Assembly: GCA_963615055.1 (NCBI GenBank)
Contig: CAVEFO010000010.1
Span: forward strand, 1-39,724
Source of the DNA: UBA1822 sp963615055
GTDB taxonomy: Bacteria; Bacillota; Negativicutes; Veillonellales; Dialisteraceae
Reading direction: 5' to 3'
DNA: 39,724 nt
The position numbers and the translations under genes are program-made. This document shows positions 1 through 6,502 of the stretch, piece by piece. Under the pieces are notes generated by a model. The model saw nothing but the letters and a program-made list of their open reading frames with translations, had not been told where the DNA came from and ran no database searches. Numbering within the stretch: position 1 is the first letter of the stretch; each line of letters begins with the position of its first letter.

Positions 1-2
1 CG

Positions 3-32
3 TTCTCTTTCTTCCACGGGGAAGAAAGAGAA
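3..32. repeat. Perfect 13-bp inverted repeat with 4-nt loop
   Basis: Bases 3-15 are the exact reverse complement of bases 20-32, leaving a 4-base loop (ACGG). No T-tract follows on either strand, so it is not a standard terminator. It lies at the left edge of a hairpin-rich non-coding stretch and could be part of an intergenic repeat element. Function unknown. Confidence 0.6.
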
Positions 33-60
33 TGAAAAACGACAGGAGTTCTGCGGGAAA

Positions 61-146
61 GCACCCCACGTAATTTTTGAAAAATTACGCGGCGCTCCGC
101 GCCACCTTCCTCCAAAGGAAGGCTATAGCGGTGTCGCTTCGCGTGC
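61..146. repeat. Cluster of three short hairpins in non-coding DNA (repeat element)
   Basis: Three consecutive perfect inverted repeats are visible: CGTAATTTTT/AAAAATTACG at 69-78 and 80-89, GGCGC/GCGCC at 91-95 and 99-103, and CCTTCCT/AGGAAGG at 105-111 and 116-122. They are followed by the phrase GGTGTCGCTTCGCG (130-143), which recurs at the right end of the window (39710-39723). This has the look of a small dispersed non-autonomous repeat. I see no coding capacity in 1-200. Confidence 0.5.
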
Positions 147-147
147 A

Positions 148-192
148 CAAAAAAGAGCTGTGAGAAAATGGAAATCATTTCCTCACAGCTCC
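148..192 (-). terminator. Rho-independent terminator after the adenosyltransferase gene
   Basis: On the minus strand a 10-bp perfect stem (GAGCTGTGAG at 182-191 read in reverse, CTCACAGCTC at 155-164) is followed by a run of six T. It begins about 9 bases after the stop of the gene ending at 201, so it closes the htpX-ndk-adenosyltransferase transcript. Confidence 0.85.
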
Positions 193-200
193 CGTTTCCT

Positions 201-707
201 TTACGCTTTGACTTCGCTCTCGTATCTCGACAGAATGAAGCACAAATCCGAAAGGCGATTCAGGTATTTGAGATCGGCCTCGTGGATGTCCTCTGCTTCG
301 CCGAGGCGCCACATGAGGCGCTCCGCGCGGCGGACGACGGCACGTGCCATGTCGAGCGGCGCCGAGCTTTTCGTCTCACCGGGGACGATGAAATGATCGA
401 GCGGCGCGAGTTTCTCATCATATTGATCGATGATTTGCTCCAGCTCCGTCACGTGTTCCTCTTTGATATTCGCTTCCGCGCCGAGGCTGGCGACATCGGC
501 CATCAGCATCCAGAGGCTTTTTTGCACCGCGTAAATCGTGTCTTTGACGTCCTCATGCGTCGCGAACGCGCGGCAGAGCCCCAAGACGGAGTCTGCCTCA
601 TCGACGGTGCCGTATGTTTCCACACGGAGACTCGCCTTCGAGACGCGCTCTCCCGTGTAGAGACTTGTTTTCCCTTTATCACCCGTGCGGGTGTAGACCT
701 TCGCCAT
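201..707 (-). CDS. Cob(I)alamin adenosyltransferase, PduO type
   Basis: Transfers the 5'-deoxyadenosyl group of ATP to cob(I)alamin to make adenosylcobalamin, in the cytoplasm. The 168-residue protein starts MAKVYTRTGDKGKTSLYTG, which is the N-terminal ATP-binding loop of the PduO family (T-x-x-GD-x-G-x-T). It continues with VETYGTVDEADSVLG and ends with the family helix RRAERLMWRLGE...LKYLNRLSDLCFILSRYE. Length is normal for a stand-alone PduO domain. The ATG at 707 has a modest GAGG ribosome site and follows the ndk stop by 9 bases, so the two are cotranscribed. It is the last gene before a terminator at 148-192. PduO enzymes may serve B12 salvage or a B12-dependent mutase or diol dehydratase; no such gene is nearby, so the specific role is open. 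Confidence 0.9.
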   Translation of the reverse strand: MAKVYTRTGDKGKTSLYTGERVSKASLRVETYGTVDEADSVLGLCRAFATHEDVKDTIYAVQKSLWMLMADVASLGAEANIKEEHVTELEQIIDQYDEKLAPLDHFIVPGETKSSAPLDMARAVVRRAERLMWRLGEAEDIHEADLKYLNRLSDLCFILSRYESEVKA

Positions 708-716
708 GACGCTGCC

Positions 717-1130
717 TCAGAGTTCCGGGAACCAGAGGGCGATTTCGCGCGCTGCCGTCTCCGGAGCGTCGGATGCATGTACGATATTTTCATCGATGGA
801 CGTCGCGTAGTCGCCGCGGATGGAGCCGGGCACCGCTTCGAGCGGATTCGTCGCGCCGTTGATCTGGCGGACAGCTTTCACCGCATTTTCGCCTTCGATG
901 ACCATCGCGAGCACCGGGCCCGACGTGATGAAGTCGATGAGGTCTTGGAAGAATCCCTTCCCTTCGTGCTCCGCATAATGTTTCTTCGCAAGCTCCGCCG
1001 GGACCTGAATCATTTTGATTGCGTGAATTGCCAATCCCTTGCGTTCGAAACGCGCAATGATTTCACCGCAAATGTGTTTCTTCACACCGTCCGGTTTGAC
1101 GAGAACCAAAGTTTTTTCCATGTTTGCCAT
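717..1130 (-). CDS. ndk: Nucleoside diphosphate kinase
   Basis: Phosphorylates nucleoside diphosphates with ATP through a phosphohistidine. The 137-residue product starts MANMEKTLVLVKPDGVKKH, the family N-terminus. The C-terminal NIVHASDAPETAAREI segment contains the catalytic histidine in the context VHASDA rather than the commoner HGSD, a conservative glycine-to-alanine change. The frame is open much further upstream (to 1475), but that part lies over htpX in another frame. I chose ATG 1130 because AAGGAGG stands 7 bases before it; ATG 1121 is a less well spaced alternative. It sits 34 bases after htpX and 9 before the adenosyltransferase gene, which suggests one operon. Confidence 0.93.
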   Translation of the reverse strand: MANMEKTLVLVKPDGVKKHICGEIIARFERKGLAIHAIKMIQVPAELAKKHYAEHEGKGFFQDLIDFITSGPVLAMVIEGENAVKAVRQINGATNPLEAVPGSIRGDYATSIDENIVHASDAPETAAREIALWFPEL

Positions 1131-1164
1131 CAAAAAGCCTCCTTTGAGAAATACTCCGCGCGTT

Positions 1165-2025
1165 TCACCGCATACGAGCAGCGATTTCGCGCAATTTTTT
1201 AATACGATCCTCCGTGGAAGGATGCGTAGAAAACAGATTGACCGAGAACGAAGAAATACCGGCAAGCGGATTGATGATAAAAAGCCCGGAAGACGAAGGC
1301 GTCGCGCCGGAGAGCACGCGATGATGCGCATAATTGTCCAATTTTTGGAGCGCCGATGCCAATGCCAATGGTTTCCCGGAGATCTCGGCTCCTCCGGCGT
1401 CGGCCATGTATTCCCGCGAACGGGACAGCGCCATCTGGACAACCGCCGCCGCAATCGGTGCCACAATCGCGACAATCATGAGCGCGAGCGGATTTCCGTG
1501 CTCGCCGTCCGAGTTTCTTCCGCCTCCGAAAATGGCCGCCCACTGCGCCATATTCGCAATCCAAGAAATCGCGCCCGCAATGGACGCCGAGAGCGTCATG
1601 ATGAGCGTATCGCGATGACGGATATGCGACAATTCATGACCCAAGACGCCGGCCAGCTCGTCGCGATCCAGCATGGAGACCAGCCCCTGCGTCACGGCAA
1701 CGGCCGCATGATTTTCATCGCGTCCCGTCGCAAACGCATTCGGGACATCGCTCGGAATCATGTAAATGCGCGGCATCGGCATTCCCGCTTTCCGCGTGAG
1801 TTCGCGCACGAGAGCGAAAAGCTCAGGCACTTGATTCTCCGAAAGCGGCTGCGCACGATAACTTGCCAACGCTATTTTATCACAATTCCAGTAACTTATA
1901 AAATTGATACCCAAAGAAATCAGGAACATGACCGTAGCGCCGTCGCGCCCGCCGACCATGCCGCCGATGGCCATCAGAATGACGCTGAGCAGCGTCAAAA
2001 GCAACACAGATTTGATTCGATTCAT
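1165..2025 (-). CDS. htpX: HtpX-type membrane metalloprotease (M48B)
   Basis: Inner-membrane zinc protease with its active site facing the cytoplasm; in the family it degrades misfolded membrane proteins. The 286-residue product has two N-terminal hydrophobic segments (about 5-25 and 30-48), the zinc motif HELSH at residues 130-134, further hydrophobic helices around 140-200, and the downstream glutamate segment SREYMADAGGAE. Length matches HtpX. ATG 2025 is preceded by AAAAGGAGGG at proper spacing; an upstream in-frame start at 2136 would run through the tRNA side of the intergenic region and is not credible. The 5' leader holds a perfect 8-bp hairpin (2047-2073). It is the first gene of a probable htpX-ndk-adenosyltransferase operon. 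Confidence 0.93.
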   Translation of the reverse strand: MNRIKSVLLLTLLSVILMAIGGMVGGRDGATVMFLISLGINFISYWNCDKIALASYRAQPLSENQVPELFALVRELTRKAGMPMPRIYMIPSDVPNAFATGRDENHAAVAVTQGLVSMLDRDELAGVLGHELSHIRHRDTLIMTLSASIAGAISWIANMAQWAAIFGGGRNSDGEHGNPLALMIVAIVAPIAAAVVQMALSRSREYMADAGGAEISGKPLALASALQKLDNYAHHRVLSGATPSSSGLFIINPLAGISSFSVNLFSTHPSTEDRIKKLREIAARMR

Positions 2026-2046
2026 ATCGATCCCTCCTTTTCTCCT

Positions 2047-2073
2047 CCCGTTTCTTGTATGACCGGAAACGGG
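2047..2073 (-). promoter_or_regulatory. Leader hairpin directly upstream of the htpX ribosome site
   Basis: CCCGTTTC and GAAACGGG form a perfect 8-bp stem with an 11-base loop in the htpX leader, ending next to the AG-rich ribosome-binding tract. There is no T-run after it on the minus strand, so it is not a simple terminator. It could influence translation initiation; this is inference only. Confidence 0.35.
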
Positions 2074-2110
2074 TGATATATTATTTTTATGTACTTTGAA
2101 GATAAAAAAA

Positions 2111-2187
2111 TGGTCGGAACGACATGAGTTGAACATGCGACCTCTACCACCCCAAGGTAGCGCTCTACCAAACTGAGCTACGTCCCG
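2111..2187 (-). tRNA. tRNA-Pro (anticodon GGG)
   Basis: The minus strand folds as a full 77-base tRNA. The acceptor stem is CGGGACG/CGTTCCG with one G-T pair, the D arm holds GTAGCTCAGTTTGGTAGAGC, and the anticodon stem is CTACC/GGTAG with loop TTGGGGT. The T arm contains GTTCAAC, and the gene encodes its own CCA end. Loop position gives anticodon GGG, reading proline codons CCC and CCU. A near-consensus promoter lies upstream (2206-2234). A run of seven T follows the CCA almost directly. Confidence 0.95.
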
Positions 2188-2771
2188 ACATTGGTTATGT
2201 ACAATAGAATACTCAAACCGGCGCGCTTTGTCAAGTAGAAGGAAGCAAGAGCATAACTTTTTCTTTTCCTCTTCAGCGGCGTTTGTGATGAAAGCTTTTT
2301 ACTGATTAAAAGGTGAGGTACGCCGATTCTTTGTTTTTAGCAAACATAGAAGTCGAAACGTCCGGCATCAGACCTCTGCCTTCATCGGTATCGCTTTTAG
2401 CGATGTTTTTTGATTTTTTCAGCGCGTGCCGCCATGCTACCAAAAAAGGCTTTGTGCGGTAACCACGTTTCAGTTACTTCACAAAGCCCACTCTCCATTT
2501 TCTGTTTTCCGTTTTCTGTGCCTCACATCGTATGTCGCACAATCGTTCTCCCGCAAGGTCAAGGTTATGCGACCCACGGCAGACACCCTCATGAGAAGAT
2601 TAAAGCCTTTCAAGCCTTTCAAGCCCGTAATCCGCCTTCCGTTTACCGTTTACCGCCCGTCACACTTCATGAAATCCAAGGTTCTCAAGCTCGGTTCACG
2701 GTTCACGGTCCACGGATAACGGATAACGACCCGCACCTCTATGTGACACCATCAGACCCCTTCCAAGCCTT
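2188..2771. other. 584-base non-coding stretch with short tandem duplications
   Basis: No credible gene: the plus-strand frame crossing here has no family signature and runs into thrB antisense. After the tRNA promoter, the DNA from about 2490 is full of 7-9 base tandem duplications: TTTCAAGCC repeated at about 2608, CGTTTAC twice at about 2640, GGTTCAC twice then GGTCCAC at about 2692, GGATAAC twice at about 2714. CTATGTGACACC at 2739-2750 is the reverse complement of a phrase at 39641-39652. A weak plus-strand hairpin with T-run (2390-2417, ATCGCT/AGCGAT) is present but has no gene to terminate. I found no clear terminator for thrB. Confidence 0.6.
2206..2234 (-). promoter_or_regulatory. 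Sigma-70 promoter of tRNA-Pro
   Basis: On the minus strand TTGACA (2229-2234) and TATTCT (2206-2211) are separated by exactly 17 bases. The predicted start lies about 12 bases before the mature tRNA 5' end. The match to the housekeeping consensus (6/6 and 5/6) is the best in the window. Confidence 0.85.
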
Positions 2772-3695
2772 TCAAGCCCTTTCCGCCCTCGCGCCGCTTG
2801 TATGGAAATCGAGGATTAAAATGCGGCTTTTCATGTCTTTTGCGGTGAAGGCGTTTTGCATGGCTTCACCCACCGCTTTGGCGTGCGCAACATCGGCGAA
2901 AGCAATCATCGTGGAGCCGCTGCCGCTGATGGTCGCGCCGAAAGCGCCGGCTGCTTTGGCCTGTTTCATGACATCTTCACCGCCCGGAATGAGGCCGATA
3001 CGGTACGGGACGTGGATGCGATCCGAAAGACCTCGGCCGAGATACGCCGGATTTTTCGTAAAAAACGAGGTGAGCAAAAAGGACACGGCGCTGATATTGT
3101 GGACGGCGTCCGTGCGGCTGTATGTCGTCGGCAGGACGGCGCGCGCTTCTTCCGTCATAAGTTCGTAATCGGGAATGGCGACGACAGCTTTCCAGTCTTC
3201 CGCGACGGGAATTTTAACGGAGGTGCAAACGCCGTCTTCCATCATGGAGACGACAAAGCCGCCCAAGAGCGCCGGCGCCACATTATCCGGATGGCCTTCG
3301 ACGCGTGCCGCAATTTGCAGCATTTCATTTTCAGAGAGCGGCGAGCCTAAGAGCACATTCGCAAGGACGACGCCGGACACAATGGCCGCCGAAGAACTTC
3401 CGAGACCTCTGGCAAACGGGATGCGATTCACCGCATGCATTCGTCCGGCAGGAAGCGGTCTCCTGATTTCCCTTGCCGTTTCCTCCATGGCACGGAAAAT
3501 GATATTCTCCGGGGCTGTCGCCAGCGTCGCGAGGCCTTCGCCTTCCGCCGTCATGGCGACATCTTCAAAATCCCCTTCTTCCGGGATGAAATGCAATTCA
3601 TTTTCAAGAGAGAGCGCAAGGCCCAAGACGTCGAAACCGCTGCCTAAATTTGCGGTCGTCGCCGGGACGCGCACGATGATTTCATTTGTTTCCAT
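2772..3695 (-). CDS. thrB: Homoserine kinase
   Basis: ATP-dependent phosphorylation of L-homoserine to O-phosphohomoserine, the penultimate step of threonine synthesis. The 307-residue protein is a GHMP kinase: N-terminal VPATTANLGSGFDVLGLAL substrate motif, the ATP loop IPFARGLGSSSAA at residues 92-104, and the third GHMP motif GAFGATISGSGSTMIAF near the C-terminus. Length is normal. Its start overlaps the end of hom by 14 bases, so translation is coupled. Threonine synthase (thrC) does not follow; the next features are non-coding DNA and a tRNA. No terminator is evident after the stop. Confidence 0.95.
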   Translation of the reverse strand: METNEIIVRVPATTANLGSGFDVLGLALSLENELHFIPEEGDFEDVAMTAEGEGLATLATAPENIIFRAMEETAREIRRPLPAGRMHAVNRIPFARGLGSSSAAIVSGVVLANVLLGSPLSENEMLQIAARVEGHPDNVAPALLGGFVVSMMEDGVCTSVKIPVAEDWKAVVAIPDYELMTEEARAVLPTTYSRTDAVHNISAVSFLLTSFFTKNPAYLGRGLSDRIHVPYRIGLIPGGEDVMKQAKAAGAFGATISGSGSTMIAFADVAHAKAVGEAMQNAFTAKDMKSRILILDFHTSGARAERA

Positions 3696-4983
3696 CAGAG
3701 AGCACCCGTATCACATTGGCAATCTCGACGACGGTCGAAAGCGCCGTCAAAGCTTCGATGACTTGATCGATATTTTCGCGCGGCGCCGATTCGACAATCA
3801 GCATGAGCTCCGCGCAATTTTGGAAACGCCGTTTCTGTACGACTTCATTGATGCTGATATCGTGGTCAGCCAAGATTTGCGCAATCCCGGCCAAGACGCC
3901 CGTCGCATCTTTTACGATGAGACGGAAATAGTAAGAGTCGCGCAACTTTTGCGAGGAATACAGCGTCGCAGGCTCTCTTTCCGTCAAAATCATGCCGGTG
4001 CCCGTCGTATGGTTCACGATGTGCTTAGCCGTCGCAATGACGTCACCCATCACCGCCGAAGCCGTCGGGAGCGAACCGGCGCCGCGCCCGTAAAACATGA
4101 CGTCGTCCACGATATTGCCCACGACGTAAATGGCGTTGTACGAGCCTTTGACGGAGGCCAGCGGGTGCGCTTTTGGGACAAAAGCCGGGTACACATTGAG
4201 CGCAATCCCGCCGTCCTCGCGCGTCGCAACCGCCAAGAGTTTAATGACATAACCCATATCTTTGGCGTACAGCACATCCTGCTGCGTGATTTCTTCAATC
4301 CCTTCGACCGCGACATCGTCAAATGTCACATTCGCTCGGAATCCGATGGACGCCAAAATGGCGAGTTTCCGCGCCGCATCATAGCCGCAGACGTCATTCG
4401 TGGGATCCGCTTCCGCAAAACCTTTCTCCTGCGCTTCGGCCAGTGCCGTCTCGTAGGAATCGCCCGTGTCCGTCATGGCTGTCAGGATGTAATTCGTCGT
4501 CCCGTTCACGATGCCGAGAATTTTGTCAATCCGATTGGCCGCCAGCGAATCATGGAGCGGAACCAGAATCGGAATACCGCCGCCTACGCTGGCCTCACAG
4601 CTGAAATTCACATGATGTTCTTCCGCCATTCGGATAATGTCCGGCCCATGGAGCGCGACGAGATCCTTATTGGCGCTGACGACGCTCTTCCCTTTAGCCA
4701 GCGCCGTTTCAATGTATTCCTTCGCCGGCGAAAGGCCGCCCATGACTTCGATGACGACGGAAATTTCGTCATCATCCGCAATTTCGGAAAAATCCGTCGT
4801 AAGGTTCACACCCTGCAAAAGCGCGTGCGAGGCATATTTGGCCGGATCGCGCACCAAGACTGTCTTCAAGCGGAGCCGCGCGCCAATCTGGACCGCGAGG
4901 GCCTCTCCGTTTCTCCGAATGGCTTCCGCGACGCCGCTGCCGACCGTCCCGAAACCTAGCAGAGCAATCCCAATCTCTTTCAT
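3682..4983 (-). CDS. hom: Homoserine dehydrogenase with C-terminal ACT domain
   Basis: NAD(P)H-dependent reduction of aspartate semialdehyde to homoserine, the branch point to threonine and methionine. The 433-residue monofunctional enzyme has an N-terminal Rossmann motif GFGTVGSGVAEAI (10-22), the catalytic segment GIVNGTTNYILTAM, and the conserved GFAEADPTNDVCGYDAARK lysine/aspartate region. A C-terminal ACT domain (about 350-428, YYFRLIVKDATGVLAGIAQ) is the usual site of threonine feedback inhibition. ATG 4983 has AGGAGATG upstream and overlaps the stop of the ACT-domain gene by 4 bases (ATGA). The order ACT protein, hom, thrB is common in Firmicutes. Confidence 0.96.
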   Translation of the reverse strand: MKEIGIALLGFGTVGSGVAEAIRRNGEALAVQIGARLRLKTVLVRDPAKYASHALLQGVNLTTDFSEIADDDEISVVIEVMGGLSPAKEYIETALAKGKSVVSANKDLVALHGPDIIRMAEEHHVNFSCEASVGGGIPILVPLHDSLAANRIDKILGIVNGTTNYILTAMTDTGDSYETALAEAQEKGFAEADPTNDVCGYDAARKLAILASIGFRANVTFDDVAVEGIEEITQQDVLYAKDMGYVIKLLAVATREDGGIALNVYPAFVPKAHPLASVKGSYNAIYVVGNIVDDVMFYGRGAGSLPTASAVMGDVIATAKHIVNHTTGTGMILTEREPATLYSSQKLRDSYYFRLIVKDATGVLAGIAQILADHDISINEVVQKRRFQNCAELMLIVESAPRENIDQVIEALTALSTVVEIANVIRVLSDGNK

Positions 4984-5435
4984 CGCTCATCTCCTATGAC
5001 AATCACATCCTCGACGCCCTTCACGTCGCGAATCATTTTAATGAAATCTTCACTGTCATACGGAAGATCCGCCAGATAGAAACTGAGCGTCAAGGCGACC
5101 ATACCGCCTGTCGGGGCCGTTTTCCCCATTGTCACCGGCTCCGTTTCCTCCTTCGACAATTTTCTCAAAAGACGCGTCAGGACCGTCACATCATTTTGCA
5201 ATGTCACGACCAGCGTCAAAATGTCTCGCGCATTTTCGTTCAAAGCATCCGAGACATGATCCTTATATTTGTAAAACGCGCTGCGACTGATGCCCACCCG
5301 ACGCACCGCATCGTAAATGGACGTCGCGCGCCCGTCCTCAATCATTTGCTTGGCGCGAATCGTCGCTTTCACTGCCGTCGGCAAAATCGAAAAATCCACC
5401 ATATATGATTCTTTCTTCTTTTTCATCCGTGCCAT
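4980..5435 (-). CDS. UPF0735-type ACT domain protein (PheB-like)
   Basis: Small 151-residue protein with two parts. Residues about 18-65 include RATSIYDAVRRVGISRSAFYKYKD, which reads like a helix-turn-helix. The C-terminal half (about 70-148) is an ACT domain, a fold that binds amino acids (LTLVVTLQNDVTVLTRLLRKL ... VKGVEDVIVIG). Homologues are the UPF0735 ACT proteins found beside hom/thrB or pheA in Firmicutes. A role as amino-acid-responsive regulator of the threonine genes is inference from the fold and the 4-base overlap with hom. The start is uncertain: ATG 5435 has AAGGG about 12 bases upstream; ATG 5426 and ATG 5399 are possible. It lies 7 bases after the methyltransferase gene. Confidence 0.85.
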   Translation of the reverse strand: MARMKKKKESYMVDFSILPTAVKATIRAKQMIEDGRATSIYDAVRRVGISRSAFYKYKDHVSDALNENARDILTLVVTLQNDVTVLTRLLRKLSKEETEPVTMGKTAPTGGMVALTLSFYLADLPYDSEDFIKMIRDVKGVEDVIVIGDER

Positions 5436-5442
5436 TCTTTTT

Positions 5443-6237
5443 TTAATCCCTTACCTCTTTCAAACCAAACAATATAATTCCGGCGGCGACCGATACATTG
5501 AGCGACTCCACGCCGCCCGCCATCGGAATATATAGACGTTCTTCACAACGGTGCAAAATCTCTTCCGAGAGCCCCGCCCCTTCGTTTCCGAATGCCACGA
5601 CCGCATCCGGTCCGCAGGAAACTTCCCGATACGGCTTTCCGCCTAAAAGCGCCGTACCGATCAGCGGCAATTTCGTCCGCAACAAAAACGCGTCCAATTC
5701 CTCCGTCGTCACTCGCTCATATACGGGAAGCCGCAAAATGCTTCCCATCGAGGACTGCACCGCTTTCTCCGCATACGGGTCCGTCGTGCCTTCCGTGAGC
5801 AAGACCGCTTTGGCGCCCGCGGCCGCTGCCGTTCGAAGAATCGTGCCGACATTTCCCGGATCCTGCACCGCATCCAAAAGGACGTAAAGGCTGGATTCCC
5901 CCGGCGCCTCGGAAAGTTTTCTCACAGGCTTTGGCAAAACGGCGAGGACACCCTGCCCGTGCACCGCCGATGACATTTTTCGCATAATCGGCTCTGTCAC
6001 GGAAAAAACGCGCCATCCAAATGCTTCCGCCCGCTCCGCCAGTCTTGAAACGCGCGGACTCTCCATCGCCTCAATCGTCACAAAAAGAGAAACATCCGCA
6101 ACCGAAAGCGCCAGCGCATCTTCCGCGCTTCGCGTGCCTTCCATCACAAAGAGCCCATAGCGCTCGCGATATTTCCTTTGCTTCAATTCCAACGCCTGCT
6201 TCACGCGGCGATTCGCAAGACTCGTCAGCTCTTCCAT
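5443..6237 (-). CDS. TrmH/SpoU-family RNA 2'-O-ribose methyltransferase
   Basis: SAM-dependent 2'-O-methylation of rRNA or tRNA; the exact target cannot be read from sequence. The 264-residue protein opens with MEELTSLANRRVKQALELKQ, typical of the SpoU_sub_bind N-terminal domain. The C-terminal SPOUT knot holds the motifs VLLDAVQDPGNVGTILRTAA (motif 1), FGNEGAGLSEEIL (motif 2) and IPMAGGVESLNVSVAAGI (motif 3). I chose ATG 6237 over an upstream GTG at 6279 because the family N-terminus begins here and AAAGGGAG lies just before it. An extended -10 promoter lies at 6297-6305. It heads the run methyltransferase-ACT-hom-thrB. Confidence 0.9.
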   Translation of the reverse strand: MEELTSLANRRVKQALELKQRKYRERYGLFVMEGTRSAEDALALSVADVSLFVTIEAMESPRVSRLAERAEAFGWRVFSVTEPIMRKMSSAVHGQGVLAVLPKPVRKLSEAPGESSLYVLLDAVQDPGNVGTILRTAAAAGAKAVLLTEGTTDPYAEKAVQSSMGSILRLPVYERVTTEELDAFLLRTKLPLIGTALLGGKPYREVSCGPDAVVAFGNEGAGLSEEILHRCEERLYIPMAGGVESLNVSVAAGIILFGLKEVRD

Positions 6238-6296
6238 GGCTCCCTTTCTTCCATCGAATTCCCACAGACATCTGCCCACTGGGAAGAGACAAAAAC

Positions 6297-6305
6297 ATTA
6301 TAGCA
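6297..6305 (-). promoter_or_regulatory. Extended -10 promoter of the methyltransferase-hom-thrB run
   Basis: On the minus strand TGCTATAAT (TG-n-TATAAT) stands about 60 bases before the methyltransferase start. The -35 region 17 bases further (about 6320-6325) is weak (TTTCCG), as expected for an extended -10 promoter. Confidence 0.6.
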
Positions 6306-6377
6306 TGAATCCGAGGAATCGGAAACGCATTTTTTTGAAAATTTTCACGGATTTTCCGTCCCGTTTCCCCGCTCGCC

Positions 6378-6406
6378 TTTACTTTTTTCCGAAAATCCTT
6401 TATCAT
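6378..6406 (+). promoter_or_regulatory. Promoter of putP
   Basis: TTTACT (6378-6383) and TATCAT (6401-6406) are separated by 17 bases. The start would give a leader of about 90 bases before the putP ATG at 6503. Confidence 0.55.
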
Positions 6407-6502
6407 TATTAAATCATCTTATATCACAAATACAAAAATGAGCAAGGAAGCATCGGAAACCGGCCAACGTTTTTCCGCTGCTTCTTTTGGAAAGGAAACC
6501 GT

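Noticed and set aside
717..1475. Long 252-residue form of nucleoside diphosphate kinase
   Set aside because: The extra N-terminal part is the htpX coding region read in another frame; the ribosome site and family N-terminus support ATG 1130.
2390..2417. Plus-strand hairpin with T-run resembling a terminator
   Set aside because: There is no plus-strand gene upstream, and the 6-bp stem is short; it is probably chance or part of the repeat-rich intergenic DNA.
2410..3168. 252-codon plus-strand frame
   Set aside because: It runs from duplicated non-coding DNA into thrB antisense and shows no domain or start signal.
3175..4959. 594-codon plus-strand frame opposite thrB and hom
   Set aside because: Antisense shadow of two well-identified genes; no ribosome site or recognisable domain.
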